A stretch of 64,000 bases of DNA from Macrosoma leucophasiata (GCA_036365455.1 JAWQUS010000001.1:25219001-25283000); one strand, 5' to 3'; counted from the first letter of the stretch, positions 1 to 10,506 are shown. Made by a program: numbers and translations. Notes: generated by a model from the sequence alone, not told the origin.

Positions 1-884
1 GTTAACCATTTCCATAGCATGAAAAATAAACTAAGCCACGTGAGCAGCCATTTAAAATATACGCGATTTTAAGCTGATCCATATTGGATTACCTATTCAT
101 TAATTAAAGCTATTTGTGTAATATTTATGTATTTTTGATCAACGTTAAAATAAAACGAAAAATATTCATTTCCGGATGCGCAGTGTTATTCACACACATA
201 AAATAAAATCAAGGTCATAATAATAAAACCAAATCGCTTTGATTATATTTTATTTATAAAGTAATACTGCATACGTAACATAATATGTTTTTCCTTAATT
301 TGAGTGAGCTAATAAAATAGCAATAGGTAGATTATTAAAGACAACTATCGGCCAAATACTCAAACGTCACTTAAATCTAAGTGGGTCTTAAAAGTCTTCT
401 GTCTTAATAAAACACGTTCAAACGATAGAGATAACGCACATTTGAGGGTTCAATAAAATTGAGTGACGTTTGAGTATTGGGCCATAAGACAAGAAATACT
501 TGATACGGGACTTGAACCTGCGGCCTCTGAATAATTGATGCGGCCTCTTATTAATTGATGCTGCGTTTAAATAATTACGGGGCTTCCGTTTTTTTAGTGG
601 TCTACTCTTCACCGGGCAATCAGCAGAAGAAGAGAGAAGAGCTCCAGTGACGGTTATAATCAAAAGGGAAAAACATCAATTCTTGTATTTGTGTCTTTGG
701 TAGCTTGGTCAAGTTATTCTGATTTCATTTCGCATGTGGGACCCGGCCGAGGTCATTATTTTTTTAATCTTTAAAATAACTAGCATGTGCTATTGCAAAA
801 ACTATTATATATATATGATGAAAATTAGCTATAGCAAATTGTCATAACAGACCGTTTTTGGAGTTCTGTAACTCAGAAGGTTAA
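1..884. other. unassigned AT-rich sequence
   Basis: No gene or clear repeat family recognised. Around 509-519 the minus strand reads GGTTCAAGTCC, a good match to a polymerase III B box. No convincing A box or full SINE body was found beside it, so it is noted only. Confidence 0.4.
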
Positions 885-1095
885 AACTGAACCATTACGA
901 AATCACTCTAGAGTCTGCCCGTTTGTCTGCCACAGTCGATTTGCTCTGAAAATACAGGGTCGATTGAGTTGAAATTTGGTGCACATATATAAATCAGTGG
1001 CCCAAACACATAAGCGTAACGTTAAATCGGGGACAATTTTGAGAGATAATTTGGGAGAAAATTTATTACCTGTACGGAACCCTGTGAAAGCAAGG
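885..1095 (+). repeat. unclassified dispersed repeat fragment (CAGTCGATTTGCTC type)
   Basis: Contains the phrases GATTGAGTTGAAATTTGGTG and GTGGCCCAAACACATAAGCG and ends near a CGGAACCCTGTG stretch. A diverged second copy lies at 2990-3262 with matching order (GGTTGAGATGAAAGCTAC, GGTGACCCAAACATGATAGCG). This pattern is common in lepidopteran genomes; the class is not assigned. Confidence 0.5.
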
Positions 1096-1198
1096 ACCTT
1101 ACAGACAATTTCAAGTCATAAAAAATTACCTACAGTGAAGAAGCTACTGTATTAAGTTACCATCTATGTGAACTGCTATTTTATTGACATAAAAAATT

Positions 1199-1369
1199 AT
1201 GGCCTCGTAATTACTATCACAGAGACATAACTACTAAGGTCTCGAGGGTGGCAACGCATCTGCATTTTGACTACCTACTGGTCTTTATGTGGGTGTTTAT
1301 AGGCTGCAATCATCTTAACATCAACGTGAACTACATGCTAGTTAGCCACCTTCATTACATTCAAAAACT
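1199..1369 (+). repeat. SINE-B copy, 5'-truncated
   Basis: Matches the 3' two-thirds of the SINE-B family that recurs across this window. The landmarks are ATCACAGAGACATAAC, GGCAACGCATCTGCATTTTG and a TGAACTACATGC block ending at TTCATTACATTC. The 5' part (CTGGTGGTAGAG...CGTGTTCCGG) is missing. Confidence 0.75.
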
Positions 1370-1731
1370 GACTGACCTACATTTACATATACTGTGGAAT
1401 ATGACATAGCATCAATCCAATTATGTGTAACGTGAGTATTAGCAGACCCGGGACACTGGGGAACACTGGGGGACATGCCTCTCTATCGGGACACCACTCC
1501 TATATTTTCAGTTATTTGAAGTTACTTCTGTGACATAATCACAAAGGCACACTTTTATTCGTTGGGTTTCGTAATTCAAAATAAATAATAAAAATATGTT
1601 TATATGGGAACATTACAACCGTTGTGTACAATTTTTATAAAAACGATGAATATCTGCAAAAGTTGGCAACTGTGTCGCAGATACCATCGCCCACCTCGAA
1701 ACATTGGGTTCTGATTTTACACAATAGACTA

Positions 1732-2024
1732 AAGGAGATGTTGCGAGCTCGGCTCTAGTTTGTACATGTCCTCAAAAAATGAGTAAATTAAAGAAGAATC
1801 CGAAAAAAATACAATTAATTTATTCAAGAATATATTTTAGAATTACTACCACATTTAATTCAAACGATTTTATCATTTTCAACCATATTCAACATGGCGA
1901 TGATACAGCCGACGCTTCTGTAAATTGGAAATCGATTAGTTTAAGTACTTAAGTACGTATTAACACATATTATCGATTTCGATAGTAGGTATTTAGAAAA
2001 ATATTACTTTTTTCTGCAAGTACT
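1732..2024 (+). repeat. unclassified repeat, copy 1 of a dispersed pair
   Basis: Begins AAAGGAGATGTTGCGAGCTC and is closely matched by 34502-34738 in the same orientation. Both copies carry a short open frame starting M-(S/G)-KLKKNPKKIQLIYS. Codon differences between them are mostly amino-acid-changing, so this looks like a non-coding repeat with a chance frame. This copy has about 40 extra bases near its right end. Confidence 0.6.
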
Positions 2025-2269
2025 AATATAATCAAAAAACAATTTAAAAATGAATATGTCAAAATGACATCACCCACCATATTCGCCATGTTGGTTTGAG
2101 TTGCAACTCTAACTACAAATAATATTTTGTAACTGCAAGTAAAAAACGTTTTATATTGATTTTGCCTGCTAATGATATTGTGTACAATACATGGCCGGAG
2201 GTTCATACCTTTTTGCAACATCTTCTTTATATTTCTAACTAAAATCACGGTTATAGGCTACTTCCGAAT

Positions 2270-2975
2270 GTTTCCTCATTACTGCATTTAGGATAAATAA
2301 TTGACGTACGCCAAGAACAGCACACATCTTATACACTTCAATGGTGGGGAATCTAATTGGTCTGTATGAAAGAACTTTGAGCACTGCTCTCTGCACTACT
2401 TTCAGTCTTAACATTTGGACACTAACGGATCCTCCCCACGCAGAAGAATGGACTGAACAAGTGCAAGATAAACAACGTTGAGGGTACGAAAGTCAAGAAT
2501 ATTCCTAAGGTTCTTAAACACATAAATCAGTTTTCTAAGTCGAGACGTCACGTTAGCAATGTGATGCTTCCACCACATTGCACTATCCATCCAAACACCA
2601 AGGTATATAGTTGTGGAGGATTTAACTATACTTGTGCAGTAACAATGAGTAGAGTTAGCAGGACACGTGTGCGCTTGAAGCATAAAATTATCGCGTAGAT
2701 GAGAAGTTATAGTTGGAGCGAACCGGACGAAAACTGTTTTGGAGGGATTCAAAGTAAGTCTATTTTTGGCTAACCAATACATGACTTGTCTTAAGGCATC
2801 TTCAGAAAAGTCATGTACTTCCTGCCAGTTACACCCATTGATGATGAGGGCTGTATCATCAGCGTAGGTTACAATTTTACAATTAGATAGAGACATGTTG
2901 CATAAATCATTCAAATAAATAAGAAAAAGTGTTGGGCCTTTTTCTTGCCTACGCTGCCTTGGGAAACGCCGTAGT
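2270..2975 (-). pseudogene. LINE reverse transcriptase fragment, frameshifted
   Basis: The longest open part (2408-2914, 168 residues) carries the catalytic block TYADDTALI, followed by LAKNRLTLNPSKT and YLGVWMDS, which are RT palm and thumb motifs of a jockey/CR1-type non-LTR retrotransposon. Upstream on the coding strand, around 2915-2975, the frame-shifted bases still encode the preceding block (YGVSQGSV, then LFLIYLND). Downstream, 2270-2400 still encodes the C-terminal QRAVLKVLSYRPIRFPT-type segment in another frame. At least two frame breaks and missing N-terminal domains make it dead. RT membership is certain from the motifs; the clade is a guess. Confidence 0.85.
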
Positions 2976-2989
2976 TGACATATTTCGCA

Positions 2990-3262
2990 TTACTACAAAA
3001 GCTAAAAAAACACTTATAGGATTACTCGTGCGTCTATCTGTTTGTATATCCACCCATCACAGATTTTCTCCGATGATATTGGATCGGTTGAGATGAAAGC
3101 TACACCCGTGTAAATTGGTGACCCAAACATGATAGCGTAACAAAAATAAACAAATTTAAAAATGTAGGGGCCGCTGGTGAGTAAGAAAACAGTTTTTCTA
3201 TTTTGTGTGACATTATGTGAGGCAGGCCATAAGGCCTGTCTCAAATATGTTTTAAAATAATT
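2990..3262 (+). repeat. unclassified dispersed repeat fragment, second copy
   Basis: Same family as 885-1095, with GGTTGAGATGAAAGC and GGTGACCCAAACATGATAGCG in the same order. It ends in CTGGTGAGTAAGAAAACAG and then diverges. Confidence 0.5.
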
Positions 3263-3299
3263 TTTATATTTTGAGGTATAAGAACTCGAAGCGCGCATG

Positions 3300-3650
3300 G
3301 CCCCGCGGCTGGTGAAGATCGGAAGCGATCTACTCGGTTAAGCGATACGGTCGCGGTCGGGTGTGAGATAGGTGACCGCTAGTGGCAAATTAATAATGCG
3401 CGTTTCCGTGCTTCGGAGGGCACGTTAAGCCGTTTGTCCCGGTTGCTATCGATAGATAGCAGTCGTTTAACCTGGTCGGAGGCCTTATGGGCGGTTTGAA
3501 AACATCCGACAGCGGGTTGGCCACTAACCCGTATTTCCACCAACCCGCATTGGAGCAGCGTGGTGGAGTAAGCTCCAGGCCTTCCCCCAAAAAGGGGAGA
3601 GACTCGGGCCCAGCAGTGGGACGTTTCAAGGGTTGCCATTATTATTAATT
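3300..3650 (+). repeat. non-LTR retrotransposon 3' tail ending in GCCCAGCAGTGGGACG and (ATT)n
   Basis: A GC-richer block containing CGTGCTTCGGAGGGCACGTT and GGAGTAAGCTCCAGGCC. It ends with GGGCCCAGCAGTGGGACGTT and a short ATTATTATTAATT run. The CAGCAGTGGGACG ending with a short tandem tail is typical of lepidopteran LINE 3' ends. No coding part remains. It abuts the next repeat directly. Confidence 0.6.
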
Positions 3651-3651
3651 A

Positions 3652-3911
3652 CTAACTGACCCGGCAAACTTCGTATTGCCTCACAATTAAATAATGTGTC
3701 AAAGGTTTGATAGATACGGACTATTTGTATGGAAAAATGAAATTGTGGTTAACACTATTTCCCTTCAATTTCTTCATATTTTTTTACCTTTTAACTCTTC
3801 CATGGACTTCCAAAAAATCGTTTAAAACCAACTATTACCCAAATCGGACCAGCCGTTCTCGAAATTCAGCGAGATTAACGAACAGCAATTGATTTTTATA
3901 TATAATATAGA
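3652..3911 (-). mobile_element. Helitron-like non-autonomous element
   Basis: Left end CTAACTGACCCGGCAAACTT and right end TATATAATATAGAT, i.e. on the minus strand a TC-like start and a CTAG-like finish. It contains CGGACCAGCCGTTCTCGA followed by GCGAGATTAACGAACAG, a familiar lepidopteran dispersed repeat. The Helitron assignment rests on end structure only, because no Rep/helicase is present. Confidence 0.5.
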
Positions 3912-4144
3912 TTATTGCGCTAAATAAATGGAAATAAAAATGTCCTACCGAATTTACAATTTGCGCCAATATGCCACGTAATGGCTGAAAATGTATGGCG
4001 AGCGGCAGGCGGCAGCGGGCGGGAGCGACACGGGCGCCGCCTCCACCTGTGGCATCGACGACCTGTGGCGCGCGACGCACCACCACAAACGGCTGTCCCA
4101 TTTTGAAACTTAATTATGAGATAATCGTAAAATATAAAATTCTA

Positions 4145-4262
4145 GTATCACAGTGTTTGTAACAGTACCTACTCCTCCGAAACGGCTGGACCGATCATTA
4201 TGAAATTTTGTGTGTATATTTGGTACTTAGCAGGTATAAGAATCGGTTGTAGTCTATTCTTT
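4145..4262 (+). repeat. unclassified dispersed repeat (CGAAACGGCTGGACCGAT type)
   Basis: Contains CCTCCGAAACGGCTGGACCG and ATGAAATTTTGTGTGTATA, followed by AAGAATCGG. This phrase recurs widely in lepidopteran genomes. Short, class unknown. Confidence 0.45.
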
Positions 4263-4272
4263 ATATCCCTAA

Positions 4273-4535
4273 ATGGTAAGGGAGAACAGATATACCTACA
4301 ATGCGAATGTGGATGGTTGCAGAGGCCCAGAAAGACCAAGACTGACCTACCATGACCAAATAGGCCGAGTACTGTTTGATAGTGAGGTCAAAAGTCTTAG
4401 GAATCGGCGCACGTGTATGAAGATAATGATGAATGTAGATGAGGCACGGGAGCTGTGTCAGGACCGGGATATTTGGCGCTTTACACTCTCTGCCTACTCC
4501 GTTAGGGACCTGGCGTGATGATACATACATACATT
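4273..4535 (+). pseudogene. LINE ORF2 C-terminal remnant
   Basis: The open frame encodes PRLTYHDQIGRVLFDSEVKS, then NRRTCMK, VDEARELCQDRDIWR and SAYSVRDLA before a stop. This is a conserved C-terminal segment of a lepidopteran non-LTR retrotransposon polyprotein. A (CATA)n-like tail follows the stop (GATACATACATACAT). Shorter copies of the same end occur at 48721, 52819 and 59685. The endonuclease and RT domains are absent. I infer a 5'-truncated insertion and do not know the clade. Confidence 0.6.
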
Positions 4536-4567
4536 TATTCAAAATTCGTAATAAATAAATAACTGTA

Positions 4568-4622
4568 CAAATCGACATGAAAACTTGCCAGCAATGTTGA
4601 TAGGCGGACGCACCCCTGACCG
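4568..4622 (+). repeat. fragment of the 40489-40725 MITE family
   Basis: AAATCGACATGAAAACTTGC, then CAGCAATGTTGATAGGCGG and CGCACCCCTGACC, matches the right terminal inverted repeat of the element at 40489-40725, with a short internal deletion. Confidence 0.65.
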
Positions 4623-4985
4623 GAACACACATAAGTACATACTACCAGTAAGCGGTAGAGATATTGATGTTAGTAACTGAGTGATAAATGATCAATCATT
4701 ATTATCTTGATATTGCGATTACTGGAATTTAATTTTGTAGTTCTCAAAGTCGTAAATTTGAAAGTCAAAAATTAAAAGTTGGACAAACAGTAACTCAGAA
4801 TACAAAACTCGTAGTTAAAGCTTTTTTTTTATCTAAATTTATTTGGAAGCATTTGTCAGCCCCGATCGCTCATAATTATGTTGCTTAGCCGAAAAAAAAT
4901 ATTTTAGGTATATAATCATAGGTAATTCATCAAGTTCATGTCTAATAATATATAACTATAGACTAATTAACAGCAAAACTTCTTC
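4623..4985. other. unassigned AT-rich sequence
   Basis: No gene or recognisable repeat; an 11-bp poly(T) run near 4820. Confidence 0.4.
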
Positions 4986-4989
4986 AGAT

Positions 4990-5124
4990 TTTCCAAATGC
5001 ACTACCATTCTTCGTTTTCCACACAACCCTTAGGTTGACTGGTAGAGAATGCTTTCTAGCATTAAGTCCGCCTCATGTACTTTGTTTGTGCAGAAAGTTT
5101 AAATAAATAAATAAATAAATAAAA
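4990..5124 (+). repeat. LINE 3' end with (AAAT)n tail
   Basis: GGTTGACTGGTAGAGAATGC, CATTAAGTCCGCC and GTGCAGAAAGTTT lead into five to six AAAT units. This is the usual form of a lepidopteran LINE 3' end with a short tandem tail. The mariner at 5128 sits immediately after the tail. Confidence 0.6.
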
Positions 5125-5127
5125 CTA

Positions 5128-6404
5128 GTTGGGGAAAAAGTTTCTTCGCATTTTTTAAGATAATTCAAAACATTTTTTAATATAGTTTATTTAAATTTAA
5201 CTAAAGTATGTATGTACCATTTTGTTCGATAACCTTTTGCCATCTTGTAGGTAGGGACATGATCCCATTGCTATAAAAATTTTGGGACTTCTCATCAAAA
5301 TACCGCGACAAGTGGATTTGGCAGTCCTTTCGTGATGTTAACCTAACATTGCATAAAGAATTCTGAAGAGACCGGAACAGGTGGAAATCTGAAAGTGCAA
5401 GGTCAGGACTATACGGCGGATGCATTAACACCTCCCAGCCAAACTCTCTTAATTTTTGCTGAGTGGCTATAGATGTGTGAGGTCTAGCTTTATCATGATG
5501 AAACACCACACCCCTTCTGTTGATCAATTCCGGCTGCTTTCTCTCAACTTCTTGCTTTAATCTCATCAGTTGTTCGCAGTAGAGTTCAGAATCGATAGTC
5601 CTGCCTGGTGGTAATATCTCATAATGAATAATGCCCTTCCAATCCCACCACACACACAACATCACCTTATTGCGAGTTAACCCGGGTTTCGCCACAGTCT
5701 GTGAAGCCTGACCGGCCTTTGACCACGACCTTTTTCGCACGTTCTTGTCGTACGTGATACACTTTTCATCACCATTTATCAGCTTCTTCAAAAATGATTC
5801 GGTTTCATTACGTCGTAATAAAGAATCACAAATGTGTACACGGTTCATTAGGTTTCTTTCAGTGAGCTCGTGAGGTACCCAAATATCGAGCTTTTTTTTG
5901 TACCCAGCTTTTATCAAATGCGCCAAAACTGTTTTGTGATCAATTCTCAGTTCATCAGCTATGCCGTAACTACTGATATGTCGATCTTGCTCCACTTTTT
6001 CAAAAATGGCATCCATTTTATCCGTAATAGGGCGACCAGAGCGAGGTGCATCTTTGATTGAATTTTTCCGGATTGAAAACGCTTAAACCAAATTTGTGCT
6101 ACTCTCACAGACACTGCACTAGGTCCATAAACATCGGAAATTTTATTTTGCGGCTTGCGTTGCATTTTTACCTTTTTTGTAGTAAAATTTTAAAATGTAT
6201 CGAATTTCTTCATTAGATTCACTCATCTTGACAGTACGAAAAACAAATGAAAATCCCACATTTGCCTAATTTGAATTTGGAATTATGTTCTTTAAAATTT
6301 TAACTTTCAATGATACCAAAACCAGCCAGATACAAATACTACAGCCAGGAGATCTTATTACAAGTTCGTACATACTATAATGCGAAAAGACTTTTTCCCC
6401 AACC
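5128..6404 (-). mobile_element. mariner transposon, 1277 bp
   Basis: The left end GTTGGGGAAAAAGTTTCTTC pairs with the right end, which reads GGTTGGGGAAAAAGTCTTTT on the opposite strand. The terminal inverted repeats are therefore about 28 bp with a few mismatches, and the left one has lost one G. The TA at 5126-5127 and the TA at 6405-6406 are the expected Tc1/mariner target duplication. The length is that of complete mariners. The single gene inside runs on the minus strand and is frameshifted, so this copy can be mobilised only in trans if at all. Confidence 0.93.
5201..6226 (-). pseudogene. mariner transposase, two frameshifts
   Basis: Cut-and-paste transposase of the Tc1/mariner superfamily. 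The whole span (start codon at 6226-6224, stop at 5201-5203) corresponds to about 342 codons, the normal mariner length. Intact stretches: MSESNEEIRYILKFYYKKGK at the N terminus; VYGPSAVSVRVAQIWFKRFQ in the second helix-turn-helix; WVPHELTERN in the linker; NGDEKCITYD with the first catalytic Asp; VVFHHDKARPHTS with the second; HPPYSPDLALSDFHLF with the third. Exactly 34 residues separate the second and third Asp, giving D,D34D. The frame shifts by one base near 6145 and again near 6040, between FQSG and APRSGRP-equivalent codons. The C-terminal 271 residues from 6016 are open. All three catalytic Asp are kept, so decay is recent or mild. Classic WVPHEL and YSPDLAPSD motifs are recognisable, with one change (A-P-S-D to A-L-S-D). 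Confidence 0.93.
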
Positions 6405-6406
6405 TA

Positions 6407-7060
6407 TTATTTAGAAGAGCATTATAAAAAGATAGCTTACATAATTAGAAAGCTAATTGGCACGTTAGCGTGTGGCACGTCCCGGAGCGGCGCGCCCTCC
6501 GCCGGGCCCGACCTGACAAATGGCACATTAAACTAGCCCTACACCCCTCCCCCTCTTACCTCCCCTCCCTTCTCCCCTGGCACCCCTGTCCAGCCGTCCT
6601 CTAGAGATGGCCAAAAATTATTTGTATCGATATTATTTGCAACATAATTGTATCGCAACACAACGGTTTGTATCGATATTTTTTATTTCATTTTATAAGT
6701 GAACTTCACATCAACCAAGTATTATAGGTAGATGCACAAGTTTAATCAATGACTGATAATACGTCTGTCTCATTATAACGAACCTGCGTTTTGCTCACTA
6801 TGATAACTGTATTTCAAATAAGTTCAATGTCTACTAGATAAAAACAAAGTTAAGATAAACGGCTAATTCGGAATAATTGATTAATATATCTACTTCTATA
6901 CCTACGATGATAACTACTCAAAGCTTTCCCGCTACATTTAAGAGTTTCCATTGGCACGGTACAAAATCCCCGTATCTTTAACGTGTAATAAATATTTAAA
7001 AAAAAATGTTTTTGTGAAAATTGTCGGTAACAGCACGTAACAACCCGAAGTTGGTGATAA
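6407..7060. other. unassigned; GC/C-rich tract inside
   Basis: 6475-6600 is GC-rich then C-rich (TCCCGGAGCGGCGCGCCCTC, later CTCCCCTCCCTTCTCCCC) and not recognisably repetitive. The rest is AT-rich with nothing recognised. Confidence 0.4.
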
Positions 7061-7065
7061 AAAAA

Positions 7066-7375
7066 CGTTACTTCACGCATGTAATGCCCGAAGGAGTAGG
7101 CAGAGGTAAATGCATGCATTCAAATATACATGCAAACACCCACGATTTGCCGGCGATACATTTTGGCCCACGTAAAAGGTGGCGAGCCTATTGAAATCTC
7201 CGGGCACATTACCAAACTTCAAGGCACTGGGAAATTTCCAGAAAATGGAAAAATCCCAATAGAACCAGAGATAAATGACTTTACACCATTATCTCTGGTA
7301 TCCCCCTACCCGGGAATCGAACCCAGGACCCCAGCGTAGTAGTAGTGGCCTGCTGCCACTAGGCTACTCACGCAA
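7066..7375 (-). repeat. tRNA-derived SINE (SINE-A), near full length
   Basis: Read on the minus strand it begins with an A-box match TAGCCTAGTGG, then a B-box region CTGGGTTCGATTCCCGGG, the arrangement of an internal polymerase III promoter. The body contains CCAGTGCC...GGTAATGTGCCCGGAG and runs to the block whose plus-strand reading is CCCGAAGGAGTAGGCAGAGG. Related copies: 10936-11212, 25308-25395, 44393-44703, 46110-46365, all in the same orientation. Confidence 0.8.
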
Positions 7376-7752
7376 TTTGATGATGTTCTATAAAACTGTA
7401 ATAGGTACGACGATGCCATGTATACGATACGATCGCTGTAAAATATCGATATATTGCATATCGATGCACGGTGATATCGAAACTTATCGCCCATATTCAC
7501 CACCCACCCCCGCGCCTCTCGCATTTGTCATATTTAGAGGTGAACAAACGCATCGCCCCTAATTACATTTGAGTGATATACGCGATAGTTTCATTTTTTC
7601 TATTACATTACAGGCCATCGGGGGTGATTGTGCGTGATTCGATTTTATGAGGTCGATGAACCTGAAACTGATCGCCGATATTCTTATCGACTCTTTAAAA
7701 TATTATTGCTAATCAAGGATGTTAAAAAAAACGCTTCCACTCCCAGCTTACA
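7376..7752. other. unassigned AT-rich sequence
   Basis: No gene or recognisable repeat; several ATCGATAT-like short palindromes around 7440-7480. Confidence 0.35.
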
Positions 7753-8037
7753 CTAAGGCTGGCTTGTATCACCTTACTTTAATTTTAACAAATTCGTAAA
7801 ATACCGGTAAAGTAAAAAAATGAGTTGCACCATTTGAAAATTTTATTCTTAAATGAAGTCGACGAAACTTTAACTGCTTACTGTAACTGGCCGAGCTGCG
7901 CTGGTAATGTTAAAGTTAACCTCAAAAAAAGTTAAAATCAAAAGCAAACCTCCAGTCACAGCTTAAATGTTACTGTTTTTGTTAAATTTGACAAAAACCA
8001 TAACTTAACCAAATATTTTGGTGTAACCGAACCTAAG
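7753..8037. mobile_element. foldback MITE rich in TTAACTTTAAC motifs
   Basis: Ends are roughly inverted: CTAAGGCTGGCTTGTATCAC at the left and GGTGTAACCGAACCTAAG at the right. Several GTTAAAGTTAAC-like palindromic bits lie inside. A shorter relative is at 54692-54851. Non-coding; superfamily unknown. Confidence 0.6.
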
Positions 8038-8060
8038 TATACAAAGTATCACCTGTGTCG

Positions 8061-8200
8061 TGGGTGCCGTTGGCATACAGACACCATGATTGGAAACAAA
8101 TATCTGTAAGCTACATACATTTTTATCACGGTGCGGATCGAACTCGTTACCCTCGGATTAAGCGGTCGTCAGACACCGCTCGATTATCTGAATCGTAATC
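8061..8200 (-). repeat. tRNA-derived SINE (SINE-C)
   Basis: The minus strand shows an A-box-like TAATCGAGCGG (8187-8177) and a B-box-like AGTTCGATCCG (8144-8134), then TACAGATATTTGTTTCCAAT. The SINE at 17603-17765 has the same layout with better-conserved boxes. Confidence 0.65.
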
Positions 8201-9452
8201 TCTAACTTTACTGAAAGAGATCTGAGTTCCAGTGTCGGAGACCGAGTGCGTACGCCGTAGACCAACACGTGGTCTAATCTGGCATCAAATCCTATATAGC
8301 ACGCGCGAAATTGTGACCTGCAGTAGTCTACTAGTCAGTCTGCCTGTGGCACGGTAGCTGGCAAGAGACCGAAACGTCGGGTGCCTATGTGAAGAAGTTG
8401 GGAGTAGTGATATACGCGAGAATATCCGCAAACATGATTTCTACAATGCTATAACCTCGCGAAAACCTACGAAAACGTTAGTAGTCTACTAGTATATGCA
8501 AATAAAATTGAAATTAAGTTATAGCTGTGTGATCGTGTTTGACACTTTTAGACATGATGGAGAATAATATCACCGATAGCAGTCACCAAAATATAACTAA
8601 TTGCCTAATCACTACTGTGTTTGGCTATAAAAATTCTAGAGCGACCCCATCAATATTTCCCTGGCGGCCGCCATCTCGGACTATGTGTGTTAATGACCGT
8701 GTCACAACTCGCGAGATCCACCAGCCGCGAGCGGCGCATGGTTGTGTTGCCAAATGTACCCTGTAGTACTTGATATGCAATAGGGCTGCGGTGCCTCTTG
8801 CTAGTCATTGTTTAATCCTGCGTTTTCATCATCGTGTAGCAGTTGAGATACTAATTTTTAATATTACTAATCGAAATATATATTTTTTCAATTTTTGTAC
8901 AAGTCCTTAAAACTAAATTAAGAGCAATTTCATCATACTTCCAGATTAGATCCCTAAAACATTGAAGACGATACAGGAATGTAAAAGTGAATTTATTGTA
9001 AAGGTGAATTTATTGAAATGTAGCATCATTAAGCGCAATGTACCTACTTACACTACGTACAAGTTTGATTCGATCTATTTGTGCATGAAACAAAAATACT
9101 CTGTTTTGTTTCATTCTATTTTTTGAGTTACAATATGTTGGCAACCCTAGGTCTTGTGGCAGAGAACATGTTCGGTGGAACAGGGCCGCCACCAGCTCAC
9201 TTACATCGCGCATAAACGACGCGATATATCCTTGTAGAAAGTATGAGAACTTTTGTGTAATTTTATTATAATTAATGCCGAAATCGTACCAACGGACGTC
9301 CGCACCGATCGGTTTTACAGAGATCCGCTAATAAATTACAGAAACGGAACTGTCAGATACAGTTTTTTTAATTTAGAAGAGGTATGTCTAGACACTTTTC
9401 TATGTAAGTGCACGCGTGTATTTCAAACTCAAACTCAAATATTTTATTTCAA
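8201..9452. other. mostly unassigned sequence
   Basis: About 8360-8480 contains AGAGACCGAAACGTCGGGTG and ATACGCGAGAATATCCGC, a diverged dispersed repeat. A related scrap (TATACGCGAGAAAAACCGC) lies near 16780. Nothing else is recognised. 9419-9452 ends with a short ACTCAAACTCAAAT run like a LINE tail. Confidence 0.35.
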
Positions 9453-9453
9453 A

Positions 9454-10043
9454 CTAGCTGTGCCCGCGACTTCGTCCACGTGAGAAAAAATATGATTGTT
9501 CAGTATCTACCCGGACGAAGTTGTGGGCACAGCTAGTATAAAAGTAGCCTAAGTTACTCCTTATCACATCAGCTATCTGCCAGTGAAAGCCCCGTAAAAA
9601 TCGGAGACACTCAAATTCTATTTACGTGTATGTAGGTATGTATGTATGTATATATATGTATGGAGATAAAAGTAGCCTAAGTTACTCCTTATTACATCAG
9701 CTATCTATCTCCCTGTGAAAGTCCCGTCAAAGTCGGATACACTCCAATTCTACTTATTTGTATGTAGGTATGTATGTATGTATGGATGTATGGAGATAAA
9801 TAGATAATGAAAGGAGGTAAAAGTTACTCCTTATCACATCAGCTATCTGTTAGTGAAAGTCCCGTCAAAATCGGTCCAGCCGTTCCCAAGATTAGCCCCG
9901 CCAAACAGACAGACAGACAGACAAAAATTGTAAAAAATGTTGTTTTGGAAAATGTACCGTGTATACATACATATGCATTTAGTAAAAAGCTGTTTTTTTA
10001 ATATTACAAACAGACACTCCAATTTTATTTATAAGTATAGATA
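9454..10043 (-). mobile_element. Helitron-like element with internal tandem repeats
   Basis: On the minus strand it starts TCTATACTTATAAATAAAAT after an A and ends in CACAGCTAG before a T, as Helitrons do (5' TC, 3' CTAG, insertion between A and T). A small GC stem (GCGGGC...) stands just before the 3' end. There is no Rep/helicase, so it is non-autonomous. Inside are an inverted copy of its own 3' end and two and a half direct repeats of about 128 bp. Confidence 0.6.
9541..9925 (+). repeat. tandem repeat, ~128 bp unit, about 2.5 copies
   Basis: AAAGTAGCCTAAGTTACTCC starts units at 9541 and 9668. A third, partial unit (AAAAGTTACTCCTTATCACA) starts near 9821. Each of the first two ends in an ATGT-rich microsatellite (GTATGTAGGTATGTATGTAT). 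The third instead runs into CAGACAGACAGACAG. Confidence 0.75.
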
Positions 10044-10104
10044 TAGATTTATTATGGAAAGGTAATAAACAACATAAGACCTAAAAATTCTGTGAAAATT
10101 TTAG

Positions 10105-10410
10105 GCGTCTACTTGCTACCGTTATTATTATCGTGGAAAAAAATATACTAAAAAAAACACGTTTATTGGATCCCCTTGGATCTCTTAACATTTTCATTTT
10201 CTTATTTTTAGTAATTAATTTTGTCTTGAGACGGTATCAGAAATACATAATTTGTGAAAATGTTAGCTTTCTAGCTATCACAATTTATGAGATACAGGCT
10301 GGTGACAGACAGACAGACGGACGGACGGACACACAGACAGACAGAGAGCGGAGGATTAGTAATCCGTGGGGTCCGTTTTTACCTTTTAGGTACGAAACCC
10401 CCTAGAACTA
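10105..10410 (+). repeat. unclassified repeat with (ACAG/ACGG)n block
   Basis: GAGATACAGGCTGGTGACAG, then ACAGACAGACGGACGGACGG, then GGTCCGTTTTTACCTTTTAG and CGAAACCCCCTAG. The same order recurs at 31255-31438 and 57545-57660. Class unknown. Confidence 0.55.
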
Positions 10411-10459
10411 AGATTCAGAATAGCTTAAAAATATTCGATATGTTTCTTTAAATTGATAT

Positions 10460-10506
10460 AACTTTTTTATTTCTGATCCGTGAATCGGATCAGAAATAAA
10501 AAAGTT
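10460..10506. repeat. perfect 20-bp-arm hairpin
   Basis: AACTTTTTTATTTCTGATCC and its exact reverse complement are separated by 7 bp (GTGAATC). No function is visible. Confidence 0.85.

Noticed and set aside
5100..5124. (AAAT)n as an independent microsatellite
   Set aside because: Better explained as the 3' tail of the LINE end immediately upstream.
7066..7375. tRNA gene on the minus strand
   Set aside because: Five related copies with the same non-tRNA body show it is a SINE family.
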